Source of the DNA: Streptomyces guryensis
GTDB taxonomy: Bacteria; Actinomycetota; Actinomycetes; Streptomycetales; Streptomycetaceae
NCBI RefSeq assembly: GCF_021261325.1
Contig: NZ_JAJSBI010000004.1
Location: forward strand, 62,001 to 126,000
DNA length: 64,000 nt
Direction of reading: 5' to 3'
Under the pieces are notes generated by a model. It was not told the DNA's origin. It saw only the letters and a program-made list of their open reading frames with translations, and ran no database searches. Made by a program: the position numbers and the translations under genes. Below, in pieces: positions 38,499-47,426 of the stretch. Position 1 is the stretch's first letter. Each line of letters opens with the position of its first letter.

Positions 38499-39986
38499 AT
38501 GGCCGATCCCAAGGGTTTCATGACCACGCCTCGCCAGGACTGGCCCCGCCGCCCGGTCGCGGAACGGGTCCAGGACTGGGACGAGGTCTATGTCCCCGGG
38601 GCGCTGCTGCCCATCATCAACAAGCAGGCCGACCGGTGCATGGACTGCGGCATACCGTTCTGCCACGACGCCTGCCCCCTGGGGAATCTGATACCCGAGT
38701 GGAACGACCTGGTCAGCCGGGACGACTGGCGGCAGGCGGCCGACCGGCTGCACGCCACGAACAACTTCCCCGAGTTCACCGGGCGGTTGTGCCCCGCGCC
38801 GTGCGAGGCGGGATGCGTGCTCGCCATCAACCAGCCCGCGGTCACCATCAAGAACGTCGAGGCCGCCATCGCGGACCGGGCCTGGGAGCTGGGGTTCGCG
38901 CCACCGCGGCCGCCGGACCGGTTGTCCGGGCGGACCGTCGCGGTGATCGGGTCGGGGCCGACAGGACTGGCCGCGGCCCAGCAGCTGACGCGGGCCGGGC
39001 ACACGGTCGCCGTGTACGAGAAGGACGACCGGCTCGGCGGGCTGATGCGGTACGGCATCCCCGAGTTCAAGATGGAGAAGCACCATCTGGACCGGCGGCT
39101 GGAGCAGATGCAGGCAGAGGGGACCAAGTTCCGTACGTCGACGGCGGTCGGGCGGGACGTCGGGGCGGCGGAGCTGCGGGCGCGGTACGACGCCGTGGTG
39201 ATCGCGACGGGGGCGACCGCGTGGCGTGAACTGTCCGTACCAGGGCGGGAGTTGGCCGGGATACAGCAGGCGATGGAGTATCTGCCGCTGTCCAACCGGG
39301 TACGGGAAGGGGACCTGGAAAGCTCCCCCATGTCCGCCGCGGGGAAGCACGTCGTCATCGTCGGCGGCGGAGACACTGGGGCGGACTGTCTGGGGACCGC
39401 GGTGCGTGAAGGGGCAGCGTCCGTCACTCAGTTGGACATCTACGCCCAGCCCGGCGCCGATCGCGACGAGGACGCCGAGCCCTGGCCGACGTACCCGAAG
39501 GTCTACCGGCTGTCGGCCGCCCACGAGGAGGCCCGGGATCTGGAGACGGCGCCGGCGGCGGACGCCGACGCGCGGCTGTTCGCGGCGTCCACGCTCCGCT
39601 TCACCGGCGACGAGAGCGGGCATGTGCGGTCGCTGCACCTGGTCGAGGTGGACGCCGGGCGGCGCCCGCGGCCGGGCACCGGGCGGACGCTCCCCGCCGA
39701 CCTCGTGCTGCTCGCGCTCGGGTTCTCGGGCCCCGACCGGGAGGACGGGCTCGTCGACCAGCTGGGGCTGGCGATGGAACCTCGCGGAACGATCACCCGG
39801 GACGCCGGGTTCGCCACGAACGTGCCCGGCGTCTTCGCGGCCGGGGATGCCGCACGGGGGCAGTCGCTGATCGTGTGGGCGATCGCGGAGGGGCGGGCGG
39901 TGGCGGCGGCCGTCGAGCGTCGTCTGACGGGGAGTTCGCAGCTCCCGGCGCCCATCGGGCCGTTCGACCGCCCGATGACGGTGTAG
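38499..39986 (+). CDS. Glutamate synthase small-subunit-like oxidoreductase (orphan GltD)
   Basis: A 495-residue FAD/FeS protein of the GltD type, which passes electrons from NADPH to a partner oxidoreductase. The N-terminal iron-sulfur region has CMDCGIPFCHDACPLGN and CPAPCEAGC. Two dinucleotide folds follow: IGSGPTGLAAA (about 150) for FAD and VGGGDTGADC for NADPH, and the C-terminal GDAARGQSLIVWAIAEGR. No large subunit (GltB) gene is adjacent, although gltB and gltD normally pair. It may be a second GltD for GltB elsewhere or serve another partner. Confidence 0.92.
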   Translation: MADPKGFMTTPRQDWPRRPVAERVQDWDEVYVPGALLPIINKQADRCMDCGIPFCHDACPLGNLIPEWNDLVSRDDWRQAADRLHATNNFPEFTGRLCPAPCEAGCVLAINQPAVTIKNVEAAIADRAWELGFAPPRPPDRLSGRTVAVIGSGPTGLAAAQQLTRAGHTVAVYEKDDRLGGLMRYGIPEFKMEKHHLDRRLEQMQAEGTKFRTSTAVGRDVGAAELRARYDAVVIATGATAWRELSVPGRELAGIQQAMEYLPLSNRVREGDLESSPMSAAGKHVVIVGGGDTGADCLGTAVREGAASVTQLDIYAQPGADRDEDAEPWPTYPKVYRLSAAHEEARDLETAPAADADARLFAASTLRFTGDESGHVRSLHLVEVDAGRRPRPGTGRTLPADLVLLALGFSGPDREDGLVDQLGLAMEPRGTITRDAGFATNVPGVFAAGDAARGQSLIVWAIAEGRAVAAAVERRLTGSSQLPAPIGPFDRPMTV

Positions 39987-40001
39987 AGACCGGCGGCCCG
40001 C

Positions 40002-40514
40002 CTAACGGCGCCGCTCGTCCGTGCCCGCCACCTTGCCCGTCGAGAGCGCCACCCGGTTCCAGGTGTTGATCGTGAGGATCAGGGCGAGTACATGGGCCAG
40101 TTCCTGCTCGTCGAACTGGGCTTCGGCCTGCGCGTAGGCCGCGTCCGGGACTCCCTCGTCGGCCACCAGCGTCACCGCCTCCGTGAGGGCGAGAGCGGCC
40201 TGTTCCCGCTCGGTGAAGAAGTGGCGGGCCTCGCGCCAGACGGCCACCATGTGCAGCCGGTCCTCGCTCTCGCCGGCCTTGCGGGCGTCGTTGGTGTGCA
40301 TGTGCAGGCAGTACGCGCAGTGGTTGAGGTGCGAGGCGCGGATCTGGATCAGTTCGACGAGGGACGGGTCGAGGCCCTCACGGGCGGCGGCGTCGAAGCC
40401 GATGAGGGCGCGGAAGACCTTCGGGGCGGACTTCGCGAAGTCCAGGCGGTTCTTTTCGGCCACCGCTGCCGCCACCGGGATGCCCGTCGTGTTCGTCGTC
40501 GTGTTCGTCGTCAT
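40002..40514 (-). CDS. Carboxymuconolactone decarboxylase/AhpD-like protein
   Basis: A 170-residue protein of the CMD/AhpD family. The redox-type motif HCAYCLHMHTNDARKAG, with a CxxC and neighbouring histidine, is that of alkylhydroperoxidase AhpD-like proteins. The start at 40514 gives a Thr/Asn-rich leader (MTTNTTTNTTG). It is divergent from a MocR/PdxR regulator with only 47 bp between starts, an arrangement in which the regulator usually controls the neighbour. Peroxidase activity is inferred. Confidence 0.9.
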   Translation of the reverse strand: MTTNTTTNTTGIPVAAAVAEKNRLDFAKSAPKVFRALIGFDAAAREGLDPSLVELIQIRASHLNHCAYCLHMHTNDARKAGESEDRLHMVAVWREARHFFTEREQAALALTEAVTLVADEGVPDAAYAQAEAQFDEQELAHVLALILTINTWNRVALSTGKVAGTDERRR

Positions 40515-40524
40515 GTGCTTCAAC

Positions 40525-40551
40525 CTATGCGGCAGAAAGACCCACGCTATG
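40525..40551. promoter_or_regulatory. Direct repeat CTATG, 22 bp apart, in a divergent promoter
   Basis: CTATG occurs at 40525-40529 and 40547-40551, two helical turns apart, within the 47-bp gap between the AhpD-like and MocR genes. MocR/PdxR proteins are known to bind spaced direct repeats. TATGGT (40548-40553) lies about nine bases before the regulator ATG, so that gene may be leaderless. Confidence 0.4.
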
Positions 40552-40561
40552 GTGCATTTCC

Positions 40562-41983
40562 ATGGCGAAAGCATGGGTCAATTCCGCTGAGCGGATCGGG
40601 GCCGACCTGCATCTGGAGCTGGCCGAAGCGGGTGGGCGGCGGGCCGCGCTCATCGGGGCGTTGCGCGAGGCCGTACGTGCGGGGCGGCTCGCTCCCGGCA
40701 CCCGGCTGCCGCCGTATCGCTCGCTCGCGGCCGACCTGGGTGTCGCCCGCAACACGGTGGCCGACGCGTACGCGGAGCTCGTCGCGGAGGGCTGGCTGAC
40801 CGCCCGGCAGGGCTCGGGCACCCGGGTGGCGGACCGTGCCGAGCCTCTGCACCATGCCGAGCGGGCGCCCCGAAAAACGTCTCCACGCGCGCGTGGCCCC
40901 CGCCACGATCTGCGCCAGGGCACCCCGGACGCCTCCGCGTTCCCGCGCGCGGCCTGGCTGGCGTCCTACCGGCGGGCCCTGCAGCAGGCGCCCAACGAGG
41001 TGTTCGGCCCCGGCGATCCCGCCGGCCGGATCGAGCTCAGGGAGGCGCTCACGGAGTATCTGGCACGCGCGCGTGGTGTACGCACCGAGCCGGACCGGAT
41101 CGTGATCTGCTCGGGTTTCGCGCACGGCCTGCGGCTGCTCTTCGGCGGCCGGGACCCGGTCCTGGCCGGACCGCTGGCCGTGGAGGCGTACGGGCTGCCG
41201 TTCCACCGGGAGCTGCTGGCCGCCGTGGGCGTGCGGACCGTACCGCTCCTCTTGGACGAACAGGGCGCACGTGTCGACCGGTTGACGCGGGAGCGGGCCG
41301 TTCTGCTCACGCCCGCGCACCAGTTCCCGACCGGTGGGCCACTGCATGCGGAGCGTCGGGCCGCGGTGGTGGACTGGGCACGCGCGCGTGGAGGGGTGGT
41401 CCTGGAGGACGACTACGACGGGGAGTTCCGTTACGACCGCAGGCCCGTCGGGGCGGTCCAGGGACTCGACCCCGAGCGCTTGATCCTCCTCGGCTCGGTC
41501 AGCAAGAGCCTGTCCCCGGCCGTCCGGCTCGGCTGGATGGTGCTGCCCGGCCGGTACGTCGACGGTGTGCTCGCGGCCAAGGGTGAGCGCGAGGCGTGGG
41601 CGAGCGTCCTCGACCAGCTGAGCCTTGCGGACTTCATCGTCTCCGGCTCGTACGACCGTCATGTGCGGCGCATGCGGCAGCGGTACCGGAGCCGCCGTGA
41701 CCGCCTCGTCGCGGCGCTCGCCGAGCATGCACCGCACATCGAGGTCACCGGGGTCGCGGCGGGCCTCCACGCGGTTCTGCGGCTGCCGCCCGGCACTGAA
41801 CGGTCCGCCGTCAAGGCTGCCGGGTGGCAGGGCGTCGCCCTGGACGGACTGGCCGAATTCCGTCACCCGGCGACGGAGATGACGGCCCAGGACGGCCTGG
41901 TCGTGGGCTACGCGACGCCTTCCGAGCATGCGTACGGGGCGGCGTTGGAGGCACTGTGCACGGTGCTGCCGCCGCGCCCCTGA
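40562..41983 (+). CDS. MocR/PdxR-family regulator (GntR HTH + aminotransferase domain)
   Basis: A 473-residue PLP-binding regulator. Residues about 15-85 form a GntR winged helix (LREAVRAGRLAPGTRLPPYRSLAADLGVARNTVADAYAEL...GSGTRV). The rest is a fold-type I aminotransferase-like domain with the PLP lysine in SVSKSLSPAVRLGW (K315) and EDDYDGEFRYDRRP. Such regulators control vitamin B6 synthesis, GABA use or, often, a divergent neighbour, here the AhpD-like gene. The effector is unknown. Confidence 0.93.
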   Translation: MAKAWVNSAERIGADLHLELAEAGGRRAALIGALREAVRAGRLAPGTRLPPYRSLAADLGVARNTVADAYAELVAEGWLTARQGSGTRVADRAEPLHHAERAPRKTSPRARGPRHDLRQGTPDASAFPRAAWLASYRRALQQAPNEVFGPGDPAGRIELREALTEYLARARGVRTEPDRIVICSGFAHGLRLLFGGRDPVLAGPLAVEAYGLPFHRELLAAVGVRTVPLLLDEQGARVDRLTRERAVLLTPAHQFPTGGPLHAERRAAVVDWARARGGVVLEDDYDGEFRYDRRPVGAVQGLDPERLILLGSVSKSLSPAVRLGWMVLPGRYVDGVLAAKGEREAWASVLDQLSLADFIVSGSYDRHVRRMRQRYRSRRDRLVAALAEHAPHIEVTGVAAGLHAVLRLPPGTERSAVKAAGWQGVALDGLAEFRHPATEMTAQDGLVVGYATPSEHAYGAALEALCTVLPPRP

Positions 41984-42112
41984 CCCAGTACCCCCCATTT
42001 GCCGACGGTGTCGGTCCCACCATTAATTGATGATCCATCAGTTCACAGTCAAGCAGTTCTCGATCAGAAGGGAAGGCTGAGCAAGTGTCCGAGCAGGCCT
42101 CGGACCATCACG

Positions 42113-42367
42113 TCAGGACAGCAGGAAGTCCGCCTCCCCCGCCTTGGCTCCCTCGATGAACGCAGTCATCTCGTCGGTGGTGTAGATCAGCGCCGGCCCG
42201 TCCGGGTCGGTGGACTGGCGGACGGCGATCCGGCCGTCGGCCAGCTTCATCGCCTCCAGGCAGTTGCCGCCGTTGCCGCCGCTCCACGGCTTCAGCCAGC
42301 CCTCGCTGCCCAGCTCCCGCGCGGGCATGCCGTTGTAGACGTGTTTGCGCGGCTTGATGCGATCCAT
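42113..42367 (-). CDS. DUF397 small protein
   Basis: An 84-residue DUF397 protein, recognised by WLKPWSGGNGGNCLEAM and GRIAVRQSTDPDGPALIYTTDEMTAFIEGAKAGEADFL. DUF397 genes nearly always follow an XRE/DUF5753 regulator, as here, and the pairs (for example WhiJ and its partner) affect Streptomyces development and behave somewhat like toxin-antitoxin pairs. Its ATG follows the regulator's TGA with no gap, so translation is coupled. Confidence 0.95.
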   Translation of the reverse strand: MDRIKPRKHVYNGMPARELGSEGWLKPWSGGNGGNCLEAMKLADGRIAVRQSTDPDGPALIYTTDEMTAFIEGAKAGEADFLLS

Positions 42368-43228
42368 TCACAGCTCCTTGCGGAGATCCTCGAGGATCTC
42401 CTTCGTGCGATGTGCCGTAGCGGCCTGTGCCGCCATGCGGTCCATGACCTCGAGGTGGGTCGCCACCTCGGCACGCGCGTCGAGATAGACGGCGCCGGTC
42501 AGGTACTCGCTGTAGACCATGTCCGGCAGTTCTGACATGGCAAATCGGAACAGCACGAAAGGCCCGTACGTACCGGGGTGCGGCCCGCCCGCGAAGGGCG
42601 CGACCTGCACGGTCACGTTGGGCAGCTTCGTGGCCTCGAGCAGTCGGTCGATCTGGGCACGCATCACCTCCGGGCCGCCGACCGGGCGGCGCAGCGCGGT
42701 CTCGTCCATGACGGCCCAGAAGCGCGGCGCGTCCTGACGGGTGAGCAGCTCCTGGCGTTTCATGCGCAGGGCGACATGGCGTTCGATGTCCTCGGGGCTG
42801 GTCTGGCCGATCGCGCCCGACCGCAGGACGCCGCGCACGTACTCCTCGGTCTGCAACAGGCCGGGGACGAAGTGGGGGTCGTATGAGCGGATGAGGCTCG
42901 CGGCGCCCTCGAGGCTGACGTACATGGAGAACCAGCCGGGCAGGATGTCGTGGAACCGCTGCCACCAGCCGGGTCTGTTGGCCTCCTCGGCCAGCCGCAC
43001 GAAGACCTCGGCCTCCTCCTCGCAGACGCCGTAGGACTTCAGGAGCAGCTGGAGGTACGGGATTTTGAGGGCGACCTCGGCCATCTCCATGCGGCGGACG
43101 GTGGTGGGGGCGACACGGAGGATGCGGGCGGCCTCCTCACGCTTGAGGCCGGCGTGCTCCCGCAGGTCCAACAGACGGCGACCGAGGACGACTTGACCGA
43201 CCGTCGGTGCGGACCGCGGTTCGCTCAC
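42368..43228 (-). CDS. WhiJ-like XRE regulator with DUF5753 domain
   Basis: A 286-residue regulator. The N-terminal XRE helix-turn-helix spans about residues 12-65 (LGRRLLDLREHAGLKREEAARILRVAPTTVRRMEMAEV), followed by the DUF5753 domain (HFVPGLLQTEEYVRGVL, RQELLTRQDAPRFWAVMDETALRR, LPNVTVQVAPFAGG, MVYSEYLTGAVYLD). The GTG at 43228 is chosen for the strong GGGAGG six bases upstream. Part of a cluster with DUF397 downstream and a divergent HATPase gene, the typical whiJ-type arrangement. Confidence 0.94.
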   Translation of the reverse strand: MSEPRSAPTVGQVVLGRRLLDLREHAGLKREEAARILRVAPTTVRRMEMAEVALKIPYLQLLLKSYGVCEEEAEVFVRLAEEANRPGWWQRFHDILPGWFSMYVSLEGAASLIRSYDPHFVPGLLQTEEYVRGVLRSGAIGQTSPEDIERHVALRMKRQELLTRQDAPRFWAVMDETALRRPVGGPEVMRAQIDRLLEATKLPNVTVQVAPFAGGPHPGTYGPFVLFRFAMSELPDMVYSEYLTGAVYLDARAEVATHLEVMDRMAAQAATAHRTKEILEDLRKEL

Positions 43229-43424
43229 CCTCCACCTCCCGTGGCCGCTGAGAGTCCAAAAAGCATGCTGACAGCCATACGGCGCCATTCGAAGACCTAT
43301 TCGAAGATCTGTACGGTTTCGTACGGGTCTCCGTCGATCCCAACTGGCGCCGCGTGAGGTGCTGTTGCGAGCAGTGTGCCACGGCCTTCCACACCGTCAC
43401 AGGCACTCTGCAATTTTCAGAGTG

Positions 43425-43457
43425 ACACTTGCCAAGTGTTCACGCCGGGGCGATAGT
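43425..43457 (+). promoter_or_regulatory. Promoter with overlapping palindrome for the HATPase gene
   Basis: TTGCCA (43429-43434) and GATAGT (43452-43457) are spaced by 17 bp. A perfect palindrome ACACTTG-C-CAAGTGT (43425-43439) covers the -35. The transcript would begin at about the GTG start codon at 43465, so the mRNA is probably leaderless. The divergent WhiJ-like protein is the obvious candidate ligand. Confidence 0.6.
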
Positions 43458-43464
43458 GGCAAGC

Positions 43465-44094
43465 GTGATTCCGTCCGCGCCCTTAGGAACAGACGCCGCC
43501 GAAGGCCACCCCCACAGCCTCGGTGCACGCCACGAGGGGGCCGCCGCCGAGCGCCGGTTCCGCTTCGAGCTGGCCGCGCACCCGGCTTCTCCCGCGCAGG
43601 CCAGACGCCTGACGAGGGCCCGGCTGAACGTCTGGTCGGTGTGCGAGGACACCTGCGACACCGCGGCTCTGGTCATCTCCGAGCTGGTCACCAACGCGCT
43701 GGTGCACACGGCGAGCAGCCACATCGTCTGCGAGCTGCACGACGGCGACGAGCTGGTGCGCATAGCCGTGGGTGACGAGGGCTGCTCCCCGGGTGCGCCC
43801 CGTGCGTCGCGGGCGCGGCCCGAGGAGGAGCACGGGAGGGGGCTGCTCCTCATCGACGCGCTGTGCGACGCATGGGGCGCCCATGAGCACGGTCCGGGGC
43901 TGCTGGTCTGGGCGGAGCTGCCGCGCAAGGCCGACACGCCCCGCCACGACTGCGGGCCCTGCAACGACCTGGGGTGGGGAGCCCGCCCCAAACCGGGCCC
44001 GGCCGGCGGTTCGGGCGACGAGGACGAGGCGACCGCACCCCACGGTGGGGACGCACACCACGGGCAGCACGGGACGGGGGCCGCATGGCGGTGA
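43465..44094 (+). CDS. ATP-binding anti-sigma-like protein (HATPase_c)
   Basis: A 209-residue protein of the RsbW/SpoIIAB-like GHKL ATPase type common in Streptomyces regulator clusters. The N box is VISELVTNALVHTAS and the G1/G2 boxes VGDEGCSP and HGRGLLLIDALCDAWG. A C-terminal tail of about 45 residues is rich in Gly, Pro, Asp and His. The GTG at 43465 coincides with the predicted transcription start, indicating a leaderless message. It overlaps the next gene by 10 bases. Confidence 0.88.
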   Translation: MIPSAPLGTDAAEGHPHSLGARHEGAAAERRFRFELAAHPASPAQARRLTRARLNVWSVCEDTCDTAALVISELVTNALVHTASSHIVCELHDGDELVRIAVGDEGCSPGAPRASRARPEEEHGRGLLLIDALCDAWGAHEHGPGLLVWAELPRKADTPRHDCGPCNDLGWGARPKPGPAGGSGDEDEATAPHGGDAHHGQHGTGAAWR

Positions 44095-44525
44095 GCGCTG
44101 CCTCCGGCGGCCGGGTGCTCAGCCTGGACACGCTGGTCCGCCTCGGGCGCGGAGTGCGCACGCCGAGCACGCCCCGGCGGCTGCCCGTGCCGGACGGCAT
44201 GACGGCCCCGATGGGCTGCGACGCGGTGGAGGTGCCCGCCCGCTTCGGCCCGCTGGTGCTGTCCCGGCTGCCGCGCGTGGGGTGCGTCTACGCCGACGCC
44301 GCGCACTGGTGGTGGCTCGTCCCGTCCGACTCCGACTACGCCCTGGAGTGGCCGACGCCCGCGCAGTACGCCGCCGGGGCGCTAGTTCCGGACGCCCCGG
44401 CGGTCCCCGACCTCATCCACCGGCCGAGCGGCACACTCCCCTACACCCCGCCGATCCCGCTGTACCTGGCGCTGTGCCGGGTGACGGGGACGACGCCGAC
44501 GTGGTCCCGGCCGGCGGTCGCATGA
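44085..44525 (+). CDS. Conserved Streptomyces hypothetical protein
   Basis: A 146-residue protein, not assigned to a family I can name. It has a tryptophan-rich central block (YADAAHWWWLVPSDSDYALEWP) and a proline-rich end (LPYTPPIPLYLALCRVTG). The ATG at 44085 lies inside the end of the HATPase gene, preceded by GGGACGGGGG, so the two are translated together. Its regular place next to the HATPase suggests a shared regulatory role; nothing more can be said. Confidence 0.75.
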   Translation: MAVSAASGGRVLSLDTLVRLGRGVRTPSTPRRLPVPDGMTAPMGCDAVEVPARFGPLVLSRLPRVGCVYADAAHWWWLVPSDSDYALEWPTPAQYAAGALVPDAPAVPDLIHRPSGTLPYTPPIPLYLALCRVTGTTPTWSRPAVA

Positions 44526-44663
44526 CCCTCGTGGTTGCGTAAACATCGCTTCCTTGCAGGGCGTACGCCCGCGCGCTCGTCCCGCTGCGACACACGCTCT
44601 CCCCCGAAGGACCCGGTCCCGCGATAGTGGCCGTTCGTCGACGTGGATCGGGGGAGGCCGACG

Positions 44664-46655
44664 GTGGCGGAATCACAGGGCTCGGGTGGGCGCGGAAAGA
44701 CACGGGGCGCGGGCGGGCGGGAGAACAGGCGTGACGGGGGCACGCCCGAGGTCTCCGAGTCGGAGCAGCTGCTCTTCGGCGGGCCGTTGCGCTACGACCT
44801 GGGCTGGAACCAGCACCGTGACGCGTTCCTCGAACTGAACTTCCGGGCCATGGTGACGCGCCTGCCGGCCCTGCTGGGATCCAGTTTCCGGCTCGCCTGG
44901 CAGGCCGACCGGCGGGCGGCACGGATCGTGCTGGCGGCCGAGGCGGGCCGGGGCGCGGCACAGGCGGTGGGCCTGCTCGCCATGAACAGCGTGCTGGGGC
45001 GGCTGATCGGCGGTGGCGCGATCGGGGACCGGCTGCGCGACGCCGTGCCGGTGCTGGCCGCGATGGCCGCCGTGGCCCTGCTCGGAGCGCTGCTGCGGGG
45101 TGCGTCGACCTATGCGACCGGGCGCCTGGAACCCAAGGTGGAGCGGGTCGCGACCGAGCTGTATCTGGAGCGTGCGGCGGCCGTGGAGCTGGCGGCGATC
45201 GAGGACCACGCCTTCCACAAGCTGCTGGACACCGCGCAGTACGGCGCCGGCTCGGCGCGGCGGATGATCTCGTACTCCACGCGTGTGGTGAGCGCGCTGA
45301 TCTCGTTGACCGCGGCGGCGGGCGTGCTGACCGTGCTGCACCCCGTGCTGCTTCCGCTGCTTGCGACGATGACGCTGCCGACCGCGTGGAGCGCGCTGAC
45401 GAACGCCCGCCGGCGCTACGAGTCCTGGCACACCTGGGTGCAGCATGCCCGGGCCGGCTATCTGCTCAGCGGGCTGCTCACCGAACCGGCCGCGGCTCCC
45501 GAGATCCGGGTGCACGGGGTCGGTCCCTTCCTCCTGCGGCACTATCACGCCATGTCGGAGACGGCGGAGGCCGAGCAGGCGCGGCTGGCCCGCCTGGCGG
45601 CGCGCACCGGGCTGATCGCCGCGGCCTGGACGGGCCTGGCGAACGTGGCGACGTATGCGACGCTCGGCGGACTGCTGCTCGCCGGGGCGATGGCCTTGTC
45701 CGTGGCCGGTACGGCGGTGATCGCGATCCGCACGGGCTCGTCGAGCCTGGACAACCTGGTCGTGGCGGTCAACTCGCTCCATGAGGACGCCCTGTTCGTG
45801 GGCGATCTGCAGAAGCTGTACGTCGAGGCGGCCGAGCGGGCGATCCCGGTGGGCGGCGACCCGCTGCCCGAGGATCCGCGGGAGATCCGCTTCGAGAACG
45901 TCACGTTCAGCTACCCCGGCGAGTCCGCCCGCCCCGCCCTCGACGACGTCACGCTCACCCTCCCGCTGGGCCGGATCGTGGCGCTGGTCGGTGAGAACGG
46001 CTCCGGCAAGACCACCTTGATCAAGCTGCTCGCGGGCCTGTACAAGCCGGACGGCGGCCGGATCCTGTGGGACGGCGTCGACACGGCGACCGCGGACCGG
46101 CACCAGCTCGCCGAACGGGTCGCGATGGTGGCCCAGGACTTCAAGCGCTGGCCGTTCACGGCCCGCGTCAACGTGGCCATCGGCCGCTCCTCCGCGCCCC
46201 TGACCGAGGAGCGCATGACCACGTCGCTCGCCGAGGCCGGCGCGGAGGACGTGGTGGCCGATCTGCCGCGCGGCCTGGACACCCTGCTGGCCCGCCAGTT
46301 CAACGGCGGCCACGAGCTGTCCGGCGGCCAGTGGCAGCGGCTCGGCGTCGCACGGGCCGCCTACCGGCGCGGCCGGATCCTGGTCGTGGACGAGCCGACG
46401 GCGGCCCTGGACGCGCGGGCCGAGCTGGAGGTCTTCGAGAAGATCCGCGCGCTGGCCTCGGCCGGGCAGACCGTAGTCCTGATCACCCACCGGCTGGCGT
46501 CGGTGCGCCATGCGGACCTGGTGCACGTCCTCGACCAGGGCCGCCTCGCGGAGTCCGGCACCCCGGACGAGTTGCTGGCCAGCGGCGGTATCTACGCCGA
46601 GCTGTACTCGCTCCAGGCCGAGCAGTACACGGCGCCGGTGCCGAAGGCCGGCTGA
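44664..46655 (+). CDS. ABC exporter, fused membrane and ATPase domains
   Basis: A 663-residue half-transporter of the exporter type (MsbA/LmrA-like). About 35 hydrophilic residues precede a membrane domain of roughly six spans (around 60-370). The nucleotide-binding domain has Walker A GENGSGKTT (about 443-451), Q-loop MVAQDFKRWP, a signature LSGGQWQRLGVARA and Walker B ILVVDEPTAALD, with H-loop ITHRLASVRHAD. The start is the GTG at 44664 with GGGGGAGG seven bases upstream. It probably works as a homodimer; the substrate is unknown. Confidence 0.92.
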   Translation: MAESQGSGGRGKTRGAGGRENRRDGGTPEVSESEQLLFGGPLRYDLGWNQHRDAFLELNFRAMVTRLPALLGSSFRLAWQADRRAARIVLAAEAGRGAAQAVGLLAMNSVLGRLIGGGAIGDRLRDAVPVLAAMAAVALLGALLRGASTYATGRLEPKVERVATELYLERAAAVELAAIEDHAFHKLLDTAQYGAGSARRMISYSTRVVSALISLTAAAGVLTVLHPVLLPLLATMTLPTAWSALTNARRRYESWHTWVQHARAGYLLSGLLTEPAAAPEIRVHGVGPFLLRHYHAMSETAEAEQARLARLAARTGLIAAAWTGLANVATYATLGGLLLAGAMALSVAGTAVIAIRTGSSSLDNLVVAVNSLHEDALFVGDLQKLYVEAAERAIPVGGDPLPEDPREIRFENVTFSYPGESARPALDDVTLTLPLGRIVALVGENGSGKTTLIKLLAGLYKPDGGRILWDGVDTATADRHQLAERVAMVAQDFKRWPFTARVNVAIGRSSAPLTEERMTTSLAEAGAEDVVADLPRGLDTLLARQFNGGHELSGGQWQRLGVARAAYRRGRILVVDEPTAALDARAELEVFEKIRALASAGQTVVLITHRLASVRHADLVHVLDQGRLAESGTPDELLASGGIYAELYSLQAEQYTAPVPKAG

Positions 46656-46676
46656 GCCGGCGCCGATGCGGAGCGG

Positions 46677-46862
46677 TCACGCGACCGCGTCTGCGGCCGC
46701 CTCGCTGCGCACGACCACGAGAAACGTGTCCGTCGCAAGGTCCATGACGACTTCTGCGGCCAGCCCTTCCAGGCGCCGCGCATGCGCGAACTCCTCGGCC
46801 GGCCACGATCCCCGCGGCCCGCCCGCGGGAAAGCGTTCGAGCACTGTTCGCCCGTTCACCAT
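46677..46862 (-). CDS. Small conserved hypothetical protein (61 aa)
   Basis: A 61-residue protein, MVNGRTVLERFPAGGPRG to the end VVVRSEAAADAVA. The ATG at 46862 has GGAGG six bases upstream, which sets it apart from random open frames. It has mixed helix/strand character with two hydrophobic runs (VVMDLATDTFLVVV). Family unknown to me; it lies tail to tail with the ABC exporter. Confidence 0.65.
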   Translation of the reverse strand: MVNGRTVLERFPAGGPRGSWPAEEFAHARRLEGLAAEVVMDLATDTFLVVVRSEAAADAVA

Positions 46863-47098
46863 CCTGCACCTCCAGAAAGCGTCGTACTTGTAGGAGTTAA
46901 CGCCTTCCAGGGGCCGAACGCCTCGCTCAGTTGCCGGACTGAGACGTAGTTGACACTCGTTCACCGCGGAGCGTGAGGATCCGGTCACTTAGTGAAGATC
47001 CCGGCCACATATCGACTACTTTCTGCTTCATTCCTCGTACTCGTGGTGACACCCACCCCGCCGGCGGGATCCATGGGGTTCGGCGCAGGGGGCGGAGC

Positions 47099-47314
47099 TC
47101 AGCGACCGGTGCTCTGCGTTATGCCCTGGGCGAGTTGGCCGACGACATGGAAGACGCCCTGGCCGAAGGTGGTCGGGGCGATCAGCACGCCGAAGGCGAG
47201 GGCGAGAAAGACGGTCAGCCATGCGTCGGAACGGCTGCGGGCCAGAGGCTTGCGCCGTGCTCGCACGAAGATGACGACAGCGAGCAGCACCCCCACATCG
47301 ATCGTGAGCTCCAC
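47099..47314 (-). CDS. Small membrane protein (71 aa)
   Basis: A 71-residue protein with two predicted spans, LTIDVGVLLAVVIFV and AWLTVFLALAFGVLIAP, separated by a basic loop (RARRKPLARSRSD). The GTG at 47314 has AGGGGAG about nine bases upstream. It resembles small holin-like or accessory membrane proteins common in Streptomyces; no function can be assigned. Confidence 0.72.
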   Translation of the reverse strand: MELTIDVGVLLAVVIFVRARRKPLARSRSDAWLTVFLALAFGVLIAPTTFGQGVFHVVGQLAQGITQSTGR

Positions 47315-47426
47315 CGGCCGGTCTCCCCTCAGACGAATGCCGCCGTACGTTCCGGCCTTCCTGTGTAGCGTGAAACCACTTGGCGCGACCGCACGGTCAC
47401 CGTCGGTTGGCGGCAAAGCGCTTCTC

